The notes under the pieces were generated by a model. The model did not search any database and was not told the DNA's origin. It saw nothing but the letters and a program-made list of their open reading frames with translations. The translations under genes were made by a program, and so were the position numbers. 64,000 nt of DNA from Paracnuella aquatica (GTDB lineage Bacteria > Bacteroidota > Bacteroidia > Chitinophagales > Chitinophagaceae), in the NCBI RefSeq assembly GCF_003332885.2, contig NZ_QOWJ01000011.1, positions 87,166-151,165 of the forward strand, in the 5' to 3' direction. Shown here piece after piece: positions 33,950 to 43,582 of this stretch (positions are counted from its first letter, which is position 1; the number at the start of each line of letters is the position of its first letter).

Positions 33950-34639
33950 ATGAAAACATTGTTGCTGCCATTAGCCCTTTTTTGTTTGTGGGTAAATACC
34001 GCCACTGCACAATCGCGTTCCCTGTTTAATGGAAAAGACCTCAGCGGCTGGCATGCCGATGTGCCGCAAATGGATAAGGACAGCACGGCACGCAGCCCGT
34101 TTTTGGTGCGCAACGGTTTGCTGGTAAGCATGGGCAAACCCGGCGGCCACCTCATTACCGACGAAAAATTTGAAAACTACCGCCTCGAAGTGGAATATCG
34201 TTTTGCCGGAGACCCCGGCAACTGCGGTGTGCTGGTGCATGCCTCCACGCCCCGCAACCTGTATGGCATGTTTCCGAAATCCATTGAAGTGCAGATGATG
34301 CACCAAAATGCCGGGGACTTTTGGGTGATTGGTGAAGACATTGTGGTGCCCGACATGGAAAAACGCCGCGGTCCCAAAGAAAAATGGGGCTCGGTGGATG
34401 GCAAGCTGCGCCGCATTCCCAACCTGACCGATGATTCGGAAAAGCCGCTGGGCCAATGGAACAGCATGACCATTGAAGCCGTAGGCGATAAAATTGTGGT
34501 GTGGGTAAACGGCACCATGGTGAATTACGGATATGAAGCAACCGCCAAGAAAGGCCAGATTGCATTGCAGGCAGAAGGAGCCGAAGTAGAGTTTCGCAAA
34601 GTGCTGCTGACACCGATTAAAAAGGTGAGCACGGATTGA
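33950..34639 (+). CDS. Secreted DUF1080 (3-keto-disaccharide hydrolase-like) protein
   Basis: ATG at 33950 gives a signal peptide (MKTLLLPLALFCLWVNTATA) and 229 residues. DUF1080 hallmarks are SLFNGKDLSGWHAD at the start, the strand GHLITDEKFENYRLEVEYRF, CGVLVHAS and the end GQIALQAEGAEVEFRKVLL. The fold is a concanavalin-like jelly roll, and some members cleave 3-keto-glycosides. Related oxidoreductase and isomerase genes lie at 58.9-62.4 kb, not adjacent. Confidence 0.88.
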   Translation: MKTLLLPLALFCLWVNTATAQSRSLFNGKDLSGWHADVPQMDKDSTARSPFLVRNGLLVSMGKPGGHLITDEKFENYRLEVEYRFAGDPGNCGVLVHASTPRNLYGMFPKSIEVQMMHQNAGDFWVIGEDIVVPDMEKRRGPKEKWGSVDGKLRRIPNLTDDSEKPLGQWNSMTIEAVGDKIVVWVNGTMVNYGYEATAKKGQIALQAEGAEVEFRKVLLTPIKKVSTD

Positions 34640-34912
34640 GGTGGTGAATGGGCAATGGTGAATGGTGGAAGTCGTGAAACGTGAAACGTCAATCGTGAAA
34701 GAGGGAACTATGTATGTGAAGAGTAAAACGAAATGTGTTGTTTAGTAAAAGCCTTTCTAATGATCACGAATAGTGTAGAGAAATAGAAAGCGCACAACTG
34801 CATTTTATACTTGATCAAAAGTATCAAACCTTCACGCTTCATTTCACGTTTACCGTTTGACGTTTCACGACGTCCACCATTCACCATTGACGTTTCACGG
34901 TTCACGTTCCCC
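34640..34912. repeat. Inverted word-repeat R6 (GTGAAACG / GGTGAATGG family)
   Basis: Left arm 34640-34705 reads GGTGAATGG, GTGAAACGTGAAACGTC on the plus strand; right arm 34830-34907 reads the same words on the minus strand. The middle 120 bases are AT-rich and unremarkable. The arms follow the 3' ends of the two convergent genes. Confidence 0.75.
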
Positions 34913-34913
34913 C

Positions 34914-35561
34914 TCAATTCTTCCCCGCTAAATGCTCCTGCTCGCCTTCAGGCTCCACGCTGGTGTACGACCGCATGGGTTTGAGGTATCGGGCGCCACC
35001 CTTGGTTTGAAAGCGGGTGGGCAGTTGCGACCATTTGCCGCCCTTGTTGTTCCATACAAAAAAATGCAGGTGTGGAAAAAGCGAAAAGCCCGTAGTGCCG
35101 CTGCGGCCAATGGCTTGGCCCTGCCGCACCGTATCGCCTACATTTACCAGCACACCATCTTTTTGCAGGTGCCAGTAACCGGCCCTTGAACCGTCTTCGT
35201 GTTCAATAACGATATAGTTGGCAAAAGGCCGGTACCTCCGGTTCCAGCCGCCCTTGTTGTTGTTGCCGGCGGTGCGCACCACCACACCATCACGGGCCGC
35301 GCTGATCAGTGTGCCTTCAGCCATTTTAAAATCAATAGCGGCACGGTTGCGGTGCGAAAATCGGGTAAAATATCCTTGTACCATCAGGTAGCTTTTGCCT
35401 TTGGGATAAGGCAAGGCGTAAACAAAACTGGTGTCTTCCTTCAGGCGACCCCGCTGCAGGTTGCGGGCAGTGGCGCTCTGCGGGTCTTTCGACGCAACAC
35501 AGCCTACCAAAAAAGCGGTGATTGAAAGAAGCAACAAAGGGTATGTAATTCGGTACTGCAC
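34914..35561 (-). CDS. M23 family lipoprotein metallopeptidase
   Basis: 215 residues. The N-terminus has a signal and lipobox (FLVGC). Zinc motifs are FSHRNRAAIDFKM (His and Asp), YWHLQKDGV, and HLHFFVW near residue 165, the closing HxH. The lysostaphin-like fold is confirmed by the phrases EGTLISAARDGVVV and VGDTVRQGQAIGRSG. It would cut peptidoglycan cross-links or act as a division or morphogenesis factor; the target is not known. The start could also be a few codons downstream. Confidence 0.9.
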   Translation of the reverse strand: MQYRITYPLLLLSITAFLVGCVASKDPQSATARNLQRGRLKEDTSFVYALPYPKGKSYLMVQGYFTRFSHRNRAAIDFKMAEGTLISAARDGVVVRTAGNNNKGGWNRRYRPFANYIVIEHEDGSRAGYWHLQKDGVLVNVGDTVRQGQAIGRSGTTGFSLFPHLHFFVWNNKGGKWSQLPTRFQTKGGARYLKPMRSYTSVEPEGEQEHLAGKN

Positions 35562-35809
35562 GGTTTTGAAGGTATCAAAAAATACACCATCGTTTTGCTG
35601 GCTTTGAAAAAAGCCTTCCGGTATTTTGGGAAAACAAAAAGTTTAGCCGGCGGCAAGTTGCGTTGTGTTTGCAACAGCGCCTTTTTTTGTTTAAAGATGA
35701 AGTACTTTATTCAAATAGTTATTTAACCATTGGTCCGGAAAAAAAGTTTGAATGCCTCAACTGTGCCTATATATTTGACCCAGAATTTTTAAACCCAAAC
35801 TCCTGCGTT

Positions 35810-36274
35810 ATGAACGTATTTAAAAAAGTGAGCGGCTTTTTAATGGCCGCCGTAATGGTGGTGTCTTTAACCGCCGCGTTTCCTTCCTCCAAAGTTTCTG
35901 AGCCTGTTGCCGTAGCTACCGAAGCACCTGCCGTTGGCAAGGTTTCGTACAAGCAAATGAAAGCAATGGCTACCAACGTCAAAGGCAGCAAGCTGACGAT
36001 GAAGGAAAAAATTGCCCTCAAAGTTTTTGGTAAAAAGATCGCTACCAAAGGCAGCGCTCCTGCAGCCGAAGGCAAATCGCAAGTAATTGCCCTGATCCTT
36101 GTTGCCCTGCTGGGCGGCCTGGGCATTCACCGTTTTTACCTGGGTTACACCTGGCAAGGTGTGGTACAGTTGCTTACCCTTGGTGGCTGCGGTGTATGGG
36201 CGTTGATCGACCTGGTGCGCATCATCATGGGCACGTTGAAGCCAAACGGAAGCGAGTACGCTACTACGCTTTAA
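35810..36274 (+). CDS. TM2-domain membrane protein
   Basis: The start at 35810 (MNVFKKVSGFLMAAVMVVSL) gives 154 residues with an N-terminal signal or anchor. The C-terminal half is a TM2 domain: SQVIALILVALLGGLGIHRF, YLGYTWQGVVQLLTLGGCGV and WALIDLVRIIMGTLKPNG, two helices joined by the conserved G-x-HRFYLG turn. A basic region precedes it. The next gene (DUF2752) starts 25 bases downstream and is probably in the same operon. In several Bacteroidota TM2 and DUF2752 genes are neighbours. Confidence 0.88.
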   Translation: MNVFKKVSGFLMAAVMVVSLTAAFPSSKVSEPVAVATEAPAVGKVSYKQMKAMATNVKGSKLTMKEKIALKVFGKKIATKGSAPAAEGKSQVIALILVALLGGLGIHRFYLGYTWQGVVQLLTLGGCGVWALIDLVRIIMGTLKPNGSEYATTL

Positions 36275-36299
36275 TTTTACCCACAAACCAGTAACTGCT

Positions 36300-36635
36300 A
36301 TGCGTTCGGTATCTTTTCGCTACTATTTTACCCTGGCCAAACTGGCGCTCATTGTATTGTTGCCGCCCGTTTTGCTGGCCCTGCCCGCCGACTTTTTCGA
36401 TCATGGAGAAAGCATTTGTTTGTCCAAAGTATTGTTCGACTTTGAGTGTTACGGTTGCGGCATGACCCGTGCCTGCCAGCACCTCATACACCTCGATTTT
36501 GAAAATGCTTTTGCCTACAACATGGGTTCTTTTATTGCACTGCCGGCGGTGGGCATTATTTGGGTACAATGGTTTTTTAAAGAAATGCGCCTCATGCGCC
36601 TCTACCGCACTGCACTCAACAGCAAACTGGTTTAG
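36300..36635 (+). CDS. DUF2752 membrane protein
   Basis: 111 residues. The signature ECYGCGMTRACQHLIHLDFENAF (CxxCGxTR) near residue 50 lies between two hydrophobic helices (YYFTLAKLALIVLLPPVLLA and GSFIALPAVGIIWVQWFF). This small inner-membrane family is common in Bacteroidota and has no established activity. It probably works with the TM2 protein encoded directly upstream. The two cysteines may form a redox or metal site. Confidence 0.85.
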   Translation: MRSVSFRYYFTLAKLALIVLLPPVLLALPADFFDHGESICLSKVLFDFECYGCGMTRACQHLIHLDFENAFAYNMGSFIALPAVGIIWVQWFFKEMRLMRLYRTALNSKLV

Positions 36636-36660
36636 CCCAACTTTGAAAGCAACAATGTTC

Positions 36661-36698
36661 TAAACAAAAGGCCGCTCAATCGAGCGGCCTTTTGTTTA
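36661..36698. terminator. Perfect bidirectional terminator
   Basis: TAAACAAAAGGCCGCTC and its complement flank a four-base loop, between convergent DUF2752 and ABC genes. Confidence 0.88.
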
Positions 36699-36724
36699 GA
36701 ACTACAACATAAAAATTTTACTCT

Positions 36725-36787
36725 TTCACATTTCACGTTTGACGTTTCACGATTCAAACATTCACCATTCACCACTGCCCATTCACC
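36725..36787. repeat. Word-repeat R7
   Basis: Words of the R6 type read on the minus strand (TTTCACGTTTGACGTTTCACG, TTCACCATTCACC) directly after the stop of the ABC gene. Only one arm is present here. Confidence 0.6.
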
Positions 36788-36790
36788 GCC

Positions 36791-38554
36791 TCAATCCGGC
36801 CGGTGTACCCGCTCCCTGCGTTCGCCCACTTGCTGGCGCCACATGGCGTAGTACAAACCTTTTTGTTGCAACAGGTCGGCATGGTTGCCGGTTTCCACCA
36901 CGTGGCCACGTTCCAGCACAAAAATGGTATCGGCATGCATAATGGTGCTGAGGCGGTGTGCAATCAAAATGGTGATCTGTTCGCGGCTGGCAGATATGGA
37001 TCGAATGGTGGCCGTAATGCTTTCCTCAGTCAATGAATCCAGTGCCGAAGTAGCTTCATCAAAGATCAGCAGGCGTGGGTTGCGCAGCAGGGCACGGGCA
37101 ATGGAAATGCGTTGCTTTTCGCCGCCGCTCAATTTCATGCCGCCTTCGCCCAGCACGGTGTCAATGCCCTTTTCGCTGCGTTGCAGCAATCCTTCGCAAG
37201 CCGCTTTGTGCAAGGCTTCCAGTATGTCGGCATCAGTTGCGTCGGCTTTTACAAACAACAAATTATCCCTGATGGTGCCGGCAAACAATTGTGTATCCTG
37301 CGTTACAAAACCAATCTGCCGGCGCAGCTCGTTGTAGCGTATTTCATCCGATCCTTCTTCGTTAAAATATATGGCGCCGCTCACCGGTTTGTACAGGCCC
37401 ACCAGCAATTTTACCAGCGTACTTTTTCCCGAGCCCGATGGCCCTACAAACGCAATGGTTTCGCCCACTTTTACCGAAAAGGAAATATCGTCGATGGCAT
37501 TGCCCGATCCTGTTTTGTGTTTAAATACCACGCTTTCAAAACCCAGGTTTTGCAGCGGCCCGATCTCCACCGGGTTTTCGGGACGTTGCTCAATGGGTTT
37601 GTGCATCAACGTATCGAAGTTGTGAATGGACGCATCCACTTCGCGGTATTGCAAAATGATGTTGCCCAGGTCCTGCAGCGGGCCAAAAATGCCGGTGGAA
37701 ATAAATTGCATGGTAATGAGCTCGCCGGTGCTGAGCACATTGCGGAAAATAAGCCATAGCAAAATAAACAGGATGGACTGCCGCAACAGGTTGAGCGTGG
37801 TGCCCTGCAAAAAAGAAAGCGTTCGCACCTTCCGCACCTTGATCATTTCCAGTTCGAATATTTTTTGCGTTTGTTCGCGCAGCCGCCGTATTTCCGGAAA
37901 CGTAAGCCCGAGGCTTTTTACCAGCTCAATGTTGCGCAGGCTTTCGGTGATCACGCCGCTCATTTTATTGGTTTCGCGGTTGATGGAGCGCTGCACGGTT
38001 TTTATTTTTTTGGACAACAAACCGGTAAGGCTGCCCAGCACCAAAATGCCAATTACAAATACGGGAATGAGCATCCAGTTTTTGGTGATGCTGTACCAAA
38101 TCAGGAAACCAATGCCAACGATGGAGGAAAAAACAACGTTGATGAATGAGTTGATAAACCGCTCCGTGTCGGTCTTTACTTTTTGCAATACCGAAAGGGT
38201 TTCGCCGCTGCGGCTTTCTTCAAATTCCTGGAAGTTGAGGCGCAGGGTTTGCTTTAGCCCGTCGTTGAAAATTTGCATGCCAAAACGCGCCACAGCCAGC
38301 CTTGTAGTGTACTCCTGGAAAGCTTTTGCCAGCCGCGCTGCCAATGCCACCGCAACGGCCACACCCAGCCAAAAAAGCACGCCGTTGATCAATTCGCTTT
38401 CGGGGCGGCTGCCGCGTTGGTTGGCATAGTCGTCGATGATTTTACCAAAAATGATTGGATCGATGAGGGTGAGCAACTGCGCTACAGTGGCCAGTAAAAG
38501 CGATAGCAACAAAAGCGGACGGTGTGGCTGGAGGTAACGCCAAAGAATCTGCAT
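36791..38554 (-). CDS. ABC transporter, fused permease and ATPase
   Basis: 587 residues. An ABC exporter membrane domain fills about residues 1-310 (five to six helices, e.g. LLLLSLLLATVAQLLTLIDP). The ATPase domain follows: Walker A GPSGSGKST near 373, Q-loop FVTQDTQLF, signature MKLSGGEKQRISIARAL, Walker B LLIFDEATSALD, and the H-loop IAHRLSTI. This is the MsbA/multidrug type, working as a homodimer or with a partner. The substrate is not indicated. It is expressed alone from the minus strand. Confidence 0.9.
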   Translation of the reverse strand: MQILWRYLQPHRPLLLLSLLLATVAQLLTLIDPIIFGKIIDDYANQRGSRPESELINGVLFWLGVAVAVALAARLAKAFQEYTTRLAVARFGMQIFNDGLKQTLRLNFQEFEESRSGETLSVLQKVKTDTERFINSFINVVFSSIVGIGFLIWYSITKNWMLIPVFVIGILVLGSLTGLLSKKIKTVQRSINRETNKMSGVITESLRNIELVKSLGLTFPEIRRLREQTQKIFELEMIKVRKVRTLSFLQGTTLNLLRQSILFILLWLIFRNVLSTGELITMQFISTGIFGPLQDLGNIILQYREVDASIHNFDTLMHKPIEQRPENPVEIGPLQNLGFESVVFKHKTGSGNAIDDISFSVKVGETIAFVGPSGSGKSTLVKLLVGLYKPVSGAIYFNEEGSDEIRYNELRRQIGFVTQDTQLFAGTIRDNLLFVKADATDADILEALHKAACEGLLQRSEKGIDTVLGEGGMKLSGGEKQRISIARALLRNPRLLIFDEATSALDSLTEESITATIRSISASREQITILIAHRLSTIMHADTIFVLERGHVVETGNHADLLQQKGLYYAMWRQQVGERRERVHRPD

Positions 38555-38627
38555 GTAACATTATTCGTCAAAAAACGCACCGGGCTGCAATGGCGCCGGG
38601 CAGTTGGTTGCGCTGTGTTTTATGGAT

Positions 38628-38656
38628 AAAAAAAGCGCCCCCTTGCGGAGGCGCCC
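38628..38656 (-). terminator. Terminator of the M16 peptidase gene
   Basis: On the minus strand, GGCGCC and GGCGC arms with a CCGCAAGGG loop precede a run of seven T. Confidence 0.7.
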
Positions 38657-38701
38657 TATAACTATAAACAAACTTGCGGATTAAAGGTTGGCCCTTCTTT
38701 T

Positions 38702-41557
38702 TTAAAAAGTTTTGCCTTCCATTTTTTTGCCATCAGCATCCAGTTCCACCACTTCGTAACCCAGCTTTTTAACCTTTTCCATAATGGTGGCTTTGTCGCC
38801 TACCAGCAGGATGTTCATTTGCTCGGGTTTCAGTTGTTTTTGTGCAATGGCTTTCATTTGCGCCGGTGTCATGCCCTGCAAAATTTTAGCTTGCTGCGCT
38901 ACAAAATCAGCTGGCAGGTTGTAGTTCAGAATACGCGACACAAAAGCGGCTTTCTGGAAACCGGTTTCGTAGTTGCGGGCATCGGCCTGGCCAATGGCGC
39001 TTTTCATAAAGGCCACTTCATCAGGCGTAGGTCCGTTTTGCACATACTCTTTTATTTCCCGCATTACCTCGGCCAGTGCGCTGTCGGTAGCGCCTGCTTT
39101 AATGCCCGAGCTAAACTCGTAGTCGCCGGAATGCTCATCGCCGCTAAAGAAAGAGCGGGCACCGTAGGTCCACCCTTTGTCTTCGCGCAGGTTGAGGTTG
39201 ATGCGGCTGTTAAAAGCGCCGCCCAGCGGCCAGTTCATCAGGTAAGCCTTGTAGTAATCGCCGGTTGCGTCGTATTTGAGCCCGGTAGTGTAGCCCACAC
39301 GAAACTCGCTTTGCGCAGCCTTAGGCACATCCACCAGGTATACTTTTGTTTTATCTACAGCCGGTGTGGGGTCGATCTTGGCCAGCGTGATTTTTTTCTT
39401 GGGCAGCTTGTTCAGGAACGCCAGTTTGGGCGTCACTTCAGCTTCGGTGATATCGCCTACCACCACCACGTTAGCATCAACCGATGTCATGTAGTTGTTG
39501 TAGTAGTTCTGGATATCGGCCAGCGTGATGGCTTTCACGGTTTCCTCGGTACCTTCCTGCGGCATGCCCAGGATGTGGTTGTCGCCGTAGTTTAGTTTTG
39601 CAAAAACGGCATCGGCCACTGCATCGGGCTGGGCCTTTTGCGCTTTAAACGATTCCAGTGTTTGCTTTTGAATGCGGGTAAATGCATCTTCTGTAAACTT
39701 CGGGTTCAGCATCCGCTCTTCCAGCAGCTTCAGCGTTTTATCGAAGTTTTTCTTCAGCGATTGTACGGAGTAAACAATACCATCGGTGCTGCTGCTTACC
39801 GAAATGGACGAACCCAGTTTTTGCAATTCCACCGCCATTTGTTCGGCCGTGTAGTTCTTGGTGTCTTCGGCCATCATATCAGAAAACAGCGAAGCAAGGC
39901 CAGCTTTTTTCAGGTCGCCGGCCTGCGCCAGGTGACCACCCGGAATGGTAACCGAAAATGTAACCAGCGGCACTTCGGTGTTTTGGGTGCCGATTACTTT
40001 AGCGCCGTTGGGCAGGTTCTTGCGCCAAAATGCAGGCACTTTCACCACGGGATTAGCACCGTTGCCCGGTACTTTTTTGCGGTCGAAATTGTCTTTTGCT
40101 TTGCTGTAGTTGAGGCCTGCATAACCGTAATCCGGCGCTTTGTAGCCCGAAGTATCGATTTTAAAATTGTCCGGTGCAGCGGCCATTTTTTCCTGCCCTT
40201 TGGGCAAAATGCTCAGTACCACCGAAGGCTTGCCTTTGATGTACTGGTTGTACACCCGCATTACATCTTCCTTGGTAACAGAAGTGTACATTTTCAGCAA
40301 CTCCGAAATTTTATTGGGGTTACCAGTAAATGTTTGGAAGGCCGCCAGCTGCGATGCCTTGCCCGAAACGCTTTGCAGGCCGTTGATCAACTGCGACTCA
40401 ATGCCGCCCTTGAATTTTTCCACGTCTTCGGCGGTTACGCCACGGGCTTCAAACGAATCCAGCGAAGCGCGGTAGAGTGCTTCCATATCGGCCAGGGTTT
40501 TGCCCGGCAGCGGAATAAACTGGAACATCAGCTCGCCGGAAAGCTCCGACAGTTGCGAAAAACCGCTGGCGTTCAGTGCCAGTTGTTTTTTTACCAATTG
40601 CTGATACAGCACCGAGTTGCGGCCCTGGCCCAGCACCTGCGCCAGGCATGCCAGCGGCGCCATATCGGGGTGGTAGTTGGGCACGGTTGGGTAGGTAATA
40701 GCCAGTAGCGGCAGGCGTGCATAGTTGTCTACATACGAAGTATAACGGGTGGTGCCCAACTGCGCAGCAGGCAGGGTAACCGGTGCCACTTCGGGGCCAC
40801 GCGGAATAGAACCAAAATATTTATCTACCAGCTTCACCACGTCGGCAGGTTTCACATCGCCGCCAACGGTTACCGTGGCGTTGTTGGGTCCGTACCAGCG
40901 CAGGAAAAAGTTTTTGAGGTCGTTCACATTCACCCGGTCCAGGTCTTCCACATACCCGATGGTGAGCCAGGAGTAGGGGTGGCCGTAGGGGTAAAGTGCC
41001 TGGCTTACTTTTTCAAAAGCCAGTCCATAAGGGCGGTTGTCGTAGTTCTGTCCCCGCTCGTTTTTTACAGTAGCCCGCTGGATCTCGAATTTTTGCTGCG
41101 TTACCGCATCTAGCAAAAAACCCATGCGGTCGGCTTCCAGCCACAGCATTTTTTCGAGCTGGTTGGCGGGTACGGTTTCAAAATAGTTAGTGCGGTCGCG
41201 GTTGGTGGTGCCGTTCAGCGTGCCGCCCGATTCGGTCACTATTTTAAAATGCTGTTCGTCGGCCACGTTATCGGAGCCCTGGAACATCATGTGTTCGAAA
41301 AAGTGTGCAAACCCCGATTTCCCGATTTCTTCACGTGCCGAACCTACGTGGTAAGTTACATCCACATGCACCACGGGATCGCTGTGGTCTTCGTGTACAA
41401 TAACGGTAAGGCCGTTGGGTAAAACATATTTCTCGTAAGGGATGACCAGCTCAGTGCCGGTCTTGGTTACCTTTTCCACCAGCTTAGCCTGCCCAAACGC
41501 CGTGCTTACCAGCAGCAGCGCACCGGCGGCAAGCACCAGTACTTTGTTTTTCTTCAT
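38702..41557 (-). CDS. Two-domain M16 family zinc peptidase
   Basis: 951 residues with a signal peptide (LVLAAGALLLVSTAFGQ). The first half holds the inverted zinc motif HFFEHMMFQG near residue 85 and the distal Glu in KNERGQNYDNRPYG. The second half repeats the fold (VTIPGGHLAQAG, GLASLFSDMMAED) but lacks HxxEH, as in typical pairs of active and inactive halves. Such pitrilysin-type enzymes degrade short peptides in the periplasm. Length is normal for Bacteroidota. The terminator lies at 38628-38656. Confidence 0.93.
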   Translation of the reverse strand: MKKNKVLVLAAGALLLVSTAFGQAKLVEKVTKTGTELVIPYEKYVLPNGLTVIVHEDHSDPVVHVDVTYHVGSAREEIGKSGFAHFFEHMMFQGSDNVADEQHFKIVTESGGTLNGTTNRDRTNYFETVPANQLEKMLWLEADRMGFLLDAVTQQKFEIQRATVKNERGQNYDNRPYGLAFEKVSQALYPYGHPYSWLTIGYVEDLDRVNVNDLKNFFLRWYGPNNATVTVGGDVKPADVVKLVDKYFGSIPRGPEVAPVTLPAAQLGTTRYTSYVDNYARLPLLAITYPTVPNYHPDMAPLACLAQVLGQGRNSVLYQQLVKKQLALNASGFSQLSELSGELMFQFIPLPGKTLADMEALYRASLDSFEARGVTAEDVEKFKGGIESQLINGLQSVSGKASQLAAFQTFTGNPNKISELLKMYTSVTKEDVMRVYNQYIKGKPSVVLSILPKGQEKMAAAPDNFKIDTSGYKAPDYGYAGLNYSKAKDNFDRKKVPGNGANPVVKVPAFWRKNLPNGAKVIGTQNTEVPLVTFSVTIPGGHLAQAGDLKKAGLASLFSDMMAEDTKNYTAEQMAVELQKLGSSISVSSSTDGIVYSVQSLKKNFDKTLKLLEERMLNPKFTEDAFTRIQKQTLESFKAQKAQPDAVADAVFAKLNYGDNHILGMPQEGTEETVKAITLADIQNYYNNYMTSVDANVVVVGDITEAEVTPKLAFLNKLPKKKITLAKIDPTPAVDKTKVYLVDVPKAAQSEFRVGYTTGLKYDATGDYYKAYLMNWPLGGAFNSRINLNLREDKGWTYGARSFFSGDEHSGDYEFSSGIKAGATDSALAEVMREIKEYVQNGPTPDEVAFMKSAIGQADARNYETGFQKAAFVSRILNYNLPADFVAQQAKILQGMTPAQMKAIAQKQLKPEQMNILLVGDKATIMEKVKKLGYEVVELDADGKKMEGKTF

Positions 41558-41801
41558 GTGTCGTTGTGTTGATGATCAATGGTTGCGGGCACCGGTTGCA
41601 GTGCCTTTGTGCAGTGTTGAATGAGGGCTACAAGTTACTGCAAAGCGGGGTTGCAGTTTTTACCGCTTGTCATTTTTTTACAACAGGGCGCTGCGGGCCG
41701 CTTGCCGTTTGTACCGCAGCTTTGCCGTGCATGCATTGTGTTGTTTGTGCCGTTGGCGGCGTCGGGTTTTCTTTTTTATTTTAGCCAAAATTTTACCGAA
41801 C

Positions 41802-42605
41802 ATGACTCCTTATTCCCAACGATCACATGAAATAGACTATAAAATACTGGGCGAAGAAATGCAGTGCGTGGAGATTGAGCTTGATCCCAACGAAACCGCG
41901 GTTGCAGAAAGTGGCGCCTTTATGATGATGGATGACGGCATCCAGATGGAAACGATTTTTGGTGACGGCAGCAGCCAGCAAAAAGGCTTTTTAGGCAAAT
42001 TAATGGGCGCCGGCAAACGCCTGCTCACCGGCGAAAGCTTGTTTATGACGGCCTTTACCAACGTGGGCCAGGGCCGTAGAAAAGTAACTTTTGCATCGCC
42101 TTATCCGGGCAAGGTTATTCCTATGGACCTGATGCGGCTGGGTGGTAAAATGATCTGCCAGAAAGATTCGTTTTTGTGTGCGGCAAAAGGGGTGAGTGTG
42201 GGCATCGAGTTTCAACGCAAGCTGGGCACGGGCCTGTTTGGTGGCGAAGGCTTTATCATGCAGAAATTGGAAGGCGATGGGCTGGCATTTGTACACGCCG
42301 GCGGACATATTGTGGAACGCGATCTGCAACCCGGCGAAATGCTGAAAGTGGATACCGGCTGTTTGGTAGCGTTTACCCCTTCGGTTGATTACGACATCCA
42401 GTTTGTAGGCGGTATCAAAAATACTTTTTTCGGTGGCGAAGGGCTGTTCTTTGCCACGCTGCGCGGCCCCGGCCGGGTTTGGATCCAAACCTTACCGGTA
42501 AGCCGCTTGGCCAGCCGCATTTTGCAATACGGCACCACTACCCGCAAAGGCGAAGGCAGTGTGCTGGGCGGATTGGGTAATGTGCTGGATGGAGATGGAT
42601 GGTAG
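41802..42605 (+). CDS. AIM24-like / TIGR00266 family protein
   Basis: The start at 41802 gives 267 residues; the frame upstream to 41667 is not supported. The family pattern is visible: [54 protein letters not shown] and [19 protein letters not shown]. The fold is a trimeric-looking double-stranded beta helix, often found near TerD or membrane-stress genes; function unresolved. Here it stands alone. Confidence 0.85.
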   Translation: MTPYSQRSHEIDYKILGEEMQCVEIELDPNETAVAESGAFMMMDDGIQMETIFGDGSSQQKGFLGKLMGAGKRLLTGESLFMTAFTNVGQGRRKVTFASPYPGKVIPMDLMRLGGKMICQKDSFLCAAKGVSVGIEFQRKLGTGLFGGEGFIMQKLEGDGLAFVHAGGHIVERDLQPGEMLKVDTGCLVAFTPSVDYDIQFVGGIKNTFFGGEGLFFATLRGPGRVWIQTLPVSRLASRILQYGTTTRKGEGSVLGGLGNVLDGDGW

Positions 42606-42650
42606 AGAGTAGTTGATAGTTGGTAGTTGACAGTTGTTAGTAGGTTTATT
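42606..42650. repeat. Word-repeat R8 (GTAGTTGATAGTTGG)
   Basis: AGTAGTTGATAGTTGGTAGTT-type words follow the stop of the AIM24-like gene. The same words occur in the left arm of R9 at 44125-44155. Confidence 0.6.
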
Positions 42651-42660
42651 ACAGTATTAA

Positions 42661-42706
42661 AATAAAAAGAACGGCGCTGATATATCAACGCCGTTCTTTT
42701 TATTTT
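42661..42706. terminator. Bidirectional terminator
   Basis: AATAAAAAGAACGGCG pairs with CGCCGTTCTTTTTATT around a 12-base loop between convergent genes. Confidence 0.85.
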
Positions 42707-42716
42707 AAGGGGTTAG

Positions 42717-42989
42717 TTACTGACGGCCTTTTTTCTTGTCTTTTTTGCGGCCATAAATGTAGCCGGTACCGGCACCTACCACACCGCCAATCACTGCGCC
42801 TTTACTGTCGTTGCGGCTAACGGCTGCACCGGTAGCGGCACCCGCTGCACCACCAATGGCTGCACCTTTGGCTTTTCGGCTCCAGCCTTTTTTGGTTTTG
42901 GTCCTCGTTTGCGCATCAGCATCATTCACTACACCCGAACCTATGGTCAGGGCAAAAGCCAGGGTCAGTATACTCAAACACTTTTTCAT
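42717..42989 (-). CDS. Glycine-zipper outer-membrane protein (90 aa)
   Basis: Signal peptide MKKCLSILTLAFALTIGSGV, then a basic stretch (TRTKTKKGWSRKAKG) and a glycine zipper GAAIGGAAGAATGAAVSRND followed by GAVIGGVVGAGTGYIYG. It ends in KKDKKKGRQ. Glycine-zipper proteins insert as short paired helices into the outer membrane; their role is uncertain. ATG 42989 is the natural start. Confidence 0.8.
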   Translation of the reverse strand: MKKCLSILTLAFALTIGSGVVNDADAQTRTKTKKGWSRKAKGAAIGGAAGAATGAAVSRNDSKGAVIGGVVGAGTGYIYGRKKDKKKGRQ

Positions 42990-43128
42990 AGTTCCGTTTT
43001 TTGGTTAACAATGGGTATCACACGGCGGGTATAAAACTAAAATCAGGCCAATGGAATACTCGCTAATCAACGGACCGGTACGTTCCCCAATTTGTTGCAG
43101 CAACATTTAATAACAAAATGGGCACTGT

Positions 43129-43581
43129 TTATTCTTCTATACCTGAAGGTATAATGGTGATGCTGCCGTCTTTTTCCAGTACGGCATATTTTACCTGGTC
43201 CATCCGTTCAAGTCCTGGGTTCTGGCGGGCTGCCTGCATCACATCTTCTTCATCTACACCGGTCTTTTTCATTCGTTCTTTCAGCGGTTGTCCATGGTCT
43301 ACCACAATCAGCGGCAGGCCCTCGGCAACCCGGTCAAAAAGCTTGAATTTTTCTTTGAAAAAAGAAAGCACTACATCAATGCCCATAAGTGTGGCAATCA
43401 GCAGCATGGCGTTGGTGATGCTGTAGTCTTCGCCGACCAGTGCGTTTTGCGTTACCTCCGAAATAATGAGCAGTACCACAAAGTCAAAAGTGGTGGTATT
43501 GGCCAGCCTGCGTTTGCCCATGAACCGGAATATAATGAGCAGGAACAGGTAAATAATGACGCCTCGCATTACCGGGTTCAT
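43129..43581 (-). CDS. DUF421 (YetF-like) membrane protein
   Basis: 150 residues: three N-terminal helices (MRGVIIYLFLLIIFRFMGKR, TTFDFVVLLIISEVTQNAL, AMLLIATLMGIDVVLSFF) and a C-terminal soluble DUF421 part with LPLIVVDHGQPLKERMKKTG and the closing YAVLEKDGSITIIPS. The family is common, sometimes linked to spore or envelope stress; function unknown. Its start is one base beyond the end of the next gene upstream, so the two are translated together. Confidence 0.88.
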   Translation of the reverse strand: MNPVMRGVIIYLFLLIIFRFMGKRRLANTTTFDFVVLLIISEVTQNALVGEDYSITNAMLLIATLMGIDVVLSFFKEKFKLFDRVAEGLPLIVVDHGQPLKERMKKTGVDEEDVMQAARQNPGLERMDQVKYAVLEKDGSITIIPSGIEE

Positions 43582-43582
43582 A

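Noticed and set aside
39638-40708. 356-codon plus-strand frame inside the M16 gene
   Set aside because: Antisense shadow with no signal, motif or sensible composition.
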